Shown here: piece after piece, positions 33,455 to 33,623 of the stretch
Layout of the letters: every line of letters starts with the position of its first letter
Position numbering within the stretch: position 1 is the first letter of the stretch
Source: Endobugula sp047619205
Lineage (GTDB): Bacteria > Pseudomonadota > Gammaproteobacteria > Pseudomonadales > Cellvibrionaceae
Length of the DNA: 33,623 nt
Direction: 5' to 3'
Assembly: GCA_047619205.1 (NCBI GenBank)
Contig: JBLHJR010000031.1
Coordinates: forward strand, 1 to 33,623
Program-made: the position numbers and the translations under genes
Notes under the pieces: generated by a model
Seen by the model: the letters and a program-made list of their open reading frames with translations, nothing else
Told to the model about the DNA's origin: nothing
Databases searched by the model: none

Positions 33455-33509
33455 AATTTTAGGGGTCAGAGCCCTATACAACCTTCACTCTAATCGCTTA
33501 GGGCTCTGA
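33455..33509. repeat. REP-like palindrome split by an IS110-family element
   Basis: The 55 bases are identical to 31966-32020, up to agggctctga. The intact copy then continues cccctatacttc, but here the sequence switches to taatcatatagaaatttcct. The switch marks the left end of the IS110-family element whose transposase starts at 33596. Confidence 0.85.
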
Positions 33510-33623
33510 TAATCATATAGAAATTTCCTCCGTGCAAGCGTTAAAGTAAGTGGTTCTAAAACACACTTAAACCGCGCTTTGCGGAGGAGCTAATGATGAA
33601 ACTATATGGTGGAATTGATTTGC
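33510..33623 (+). mobile_element. IS110-family element, left end (continues beyond the window)
   Basis: The left boundary is inferred from the break in the REP palindrome at 33509/33510. The 86-base leader before the transposase start can fold into a long irregular hairpin: CCTCCGT (33527-33533) with GCGGAGG (33581-33587), AAGCG (33536-33540) with CGCTT (33575-33579), and TTAAAGT-type pairing with ACTTAA above. The helix includes the GGAGG of the ribosome binding site. IS110 elements carry a bridge RNA in a non-coding end; whether this leader is one is open. Confidence 0.7.
33596..33623 (+). CDS. IS110-family transposase, N-terminus only
   Basis: The last bases encode MKLYGGIDL, the typical start of many IS110-family (DEDD, RuvC-like) transposases, where the Asp of GIDL is the first catalytic acid. 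GGAGGAG (33583-33589) lies 6 bases upstream of the ATG at 33596; the ATG at 33593 is too close. The gene runs off the end of the window. Confidence 0.75.

Noticed and set aside
1..33623. CRISPR array or cas genes
   Set aside because: No regularly spaced direct repeats and no Cas-like proteins are present.

Overview
The window looks like a chromosomal segment of a marine gammaproteobacterium. The order thrS-infC-rpmI-rplT-pheS-pheT-ihfA-merR, with tRNA-Val(GAC) before thrS and tRNA-Pro(GGG) after the merR gene, is the arrangement I know from Pseudomonas-like gammaproteobacteria. The acuR-acuI acrylate-detoxification pair points to an organism that meets DMSP-derived acrylate, hence a marine habitat. 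The genus cannot be fixed from sequence alone; a Cellvibrionales- or Oceanospirillales-like lineage is my guess.

Layout. 1-850: a REP-associated tyrosine transposase (RAYT) flanked by 22-bp inverted repeats. 850-2500: a 5'-truncated thioredoxin/AhpC-like gene, pgsA and a HopJ-family gene. 2518-11504, all on the minus strand: tRNA-Pro, a MerR regulator, ihfA, pheT, pheS, rplT, rpmI, infC (ATT start), thrS and tRNA-Val. This is the translation supercluster, with several control signals: a thrS leader hairpin that mimics the tRNA-Thr anticodon arm, a terminator-like hairpin between thrS and infC, and a terminator after rplT. 11.7-15.9 kb: an FdhF/YdeP-type molybdopterin oxidoreductase and a CoA-acylating aldehyde dehydrogenase, minus strand. 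15.9-17.2 kb: a repeat-rich stretch with gene fragments. 17.2-25.4 kb: metabolic and regulatory genes, namely a DUF3087 protein, acuR-acuI, a membrane-anchored methyltransferase, an SDR reductase, an alpha/beta hydrolase, a LysR regulator divergent from an MDR oxidoreductase, and a TraR/DksA zinc-finger protein. 25.2-30.7 kb: a ParE toxin remnant, a periplasmic solute-binding protein, a PilZ protein, an HPF/RaiA ribosome-associated protein, HtpX, an Mrr-like nuclease remnant, and a YbjQ-YbjQ-M48 protease operon. 30.7-33.6 kb: a second mobile zone with a 5'-truncated DUF711 gene between REP-like palindromes, a small broken membrane ORF, a DUF374 acyltransferase, and the start of an IS110-family transposase whose element has split a REP palindrome.

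The main theme outside the housekeeping block is genome erosion at repeats. Three genes lose their 5' ends at a repeat: the AhpC-like gene and an unknown gene at two identical copies of a 55-bp sequence, and the DUF711 gene at a REP half. A MITE-like element has landed 2-5 bp upstream of the -10 box of tRNA-Pro. A duplicated tRNA-Val 3' end marks a possible old attachment site. The most interesting candidates are the thrS operator hairpin, the 55-bp junction repeat, the IS110 element with its structured leader inside a REP, and the apparently leaderless acuR promoter with an overlapping TetR operator.
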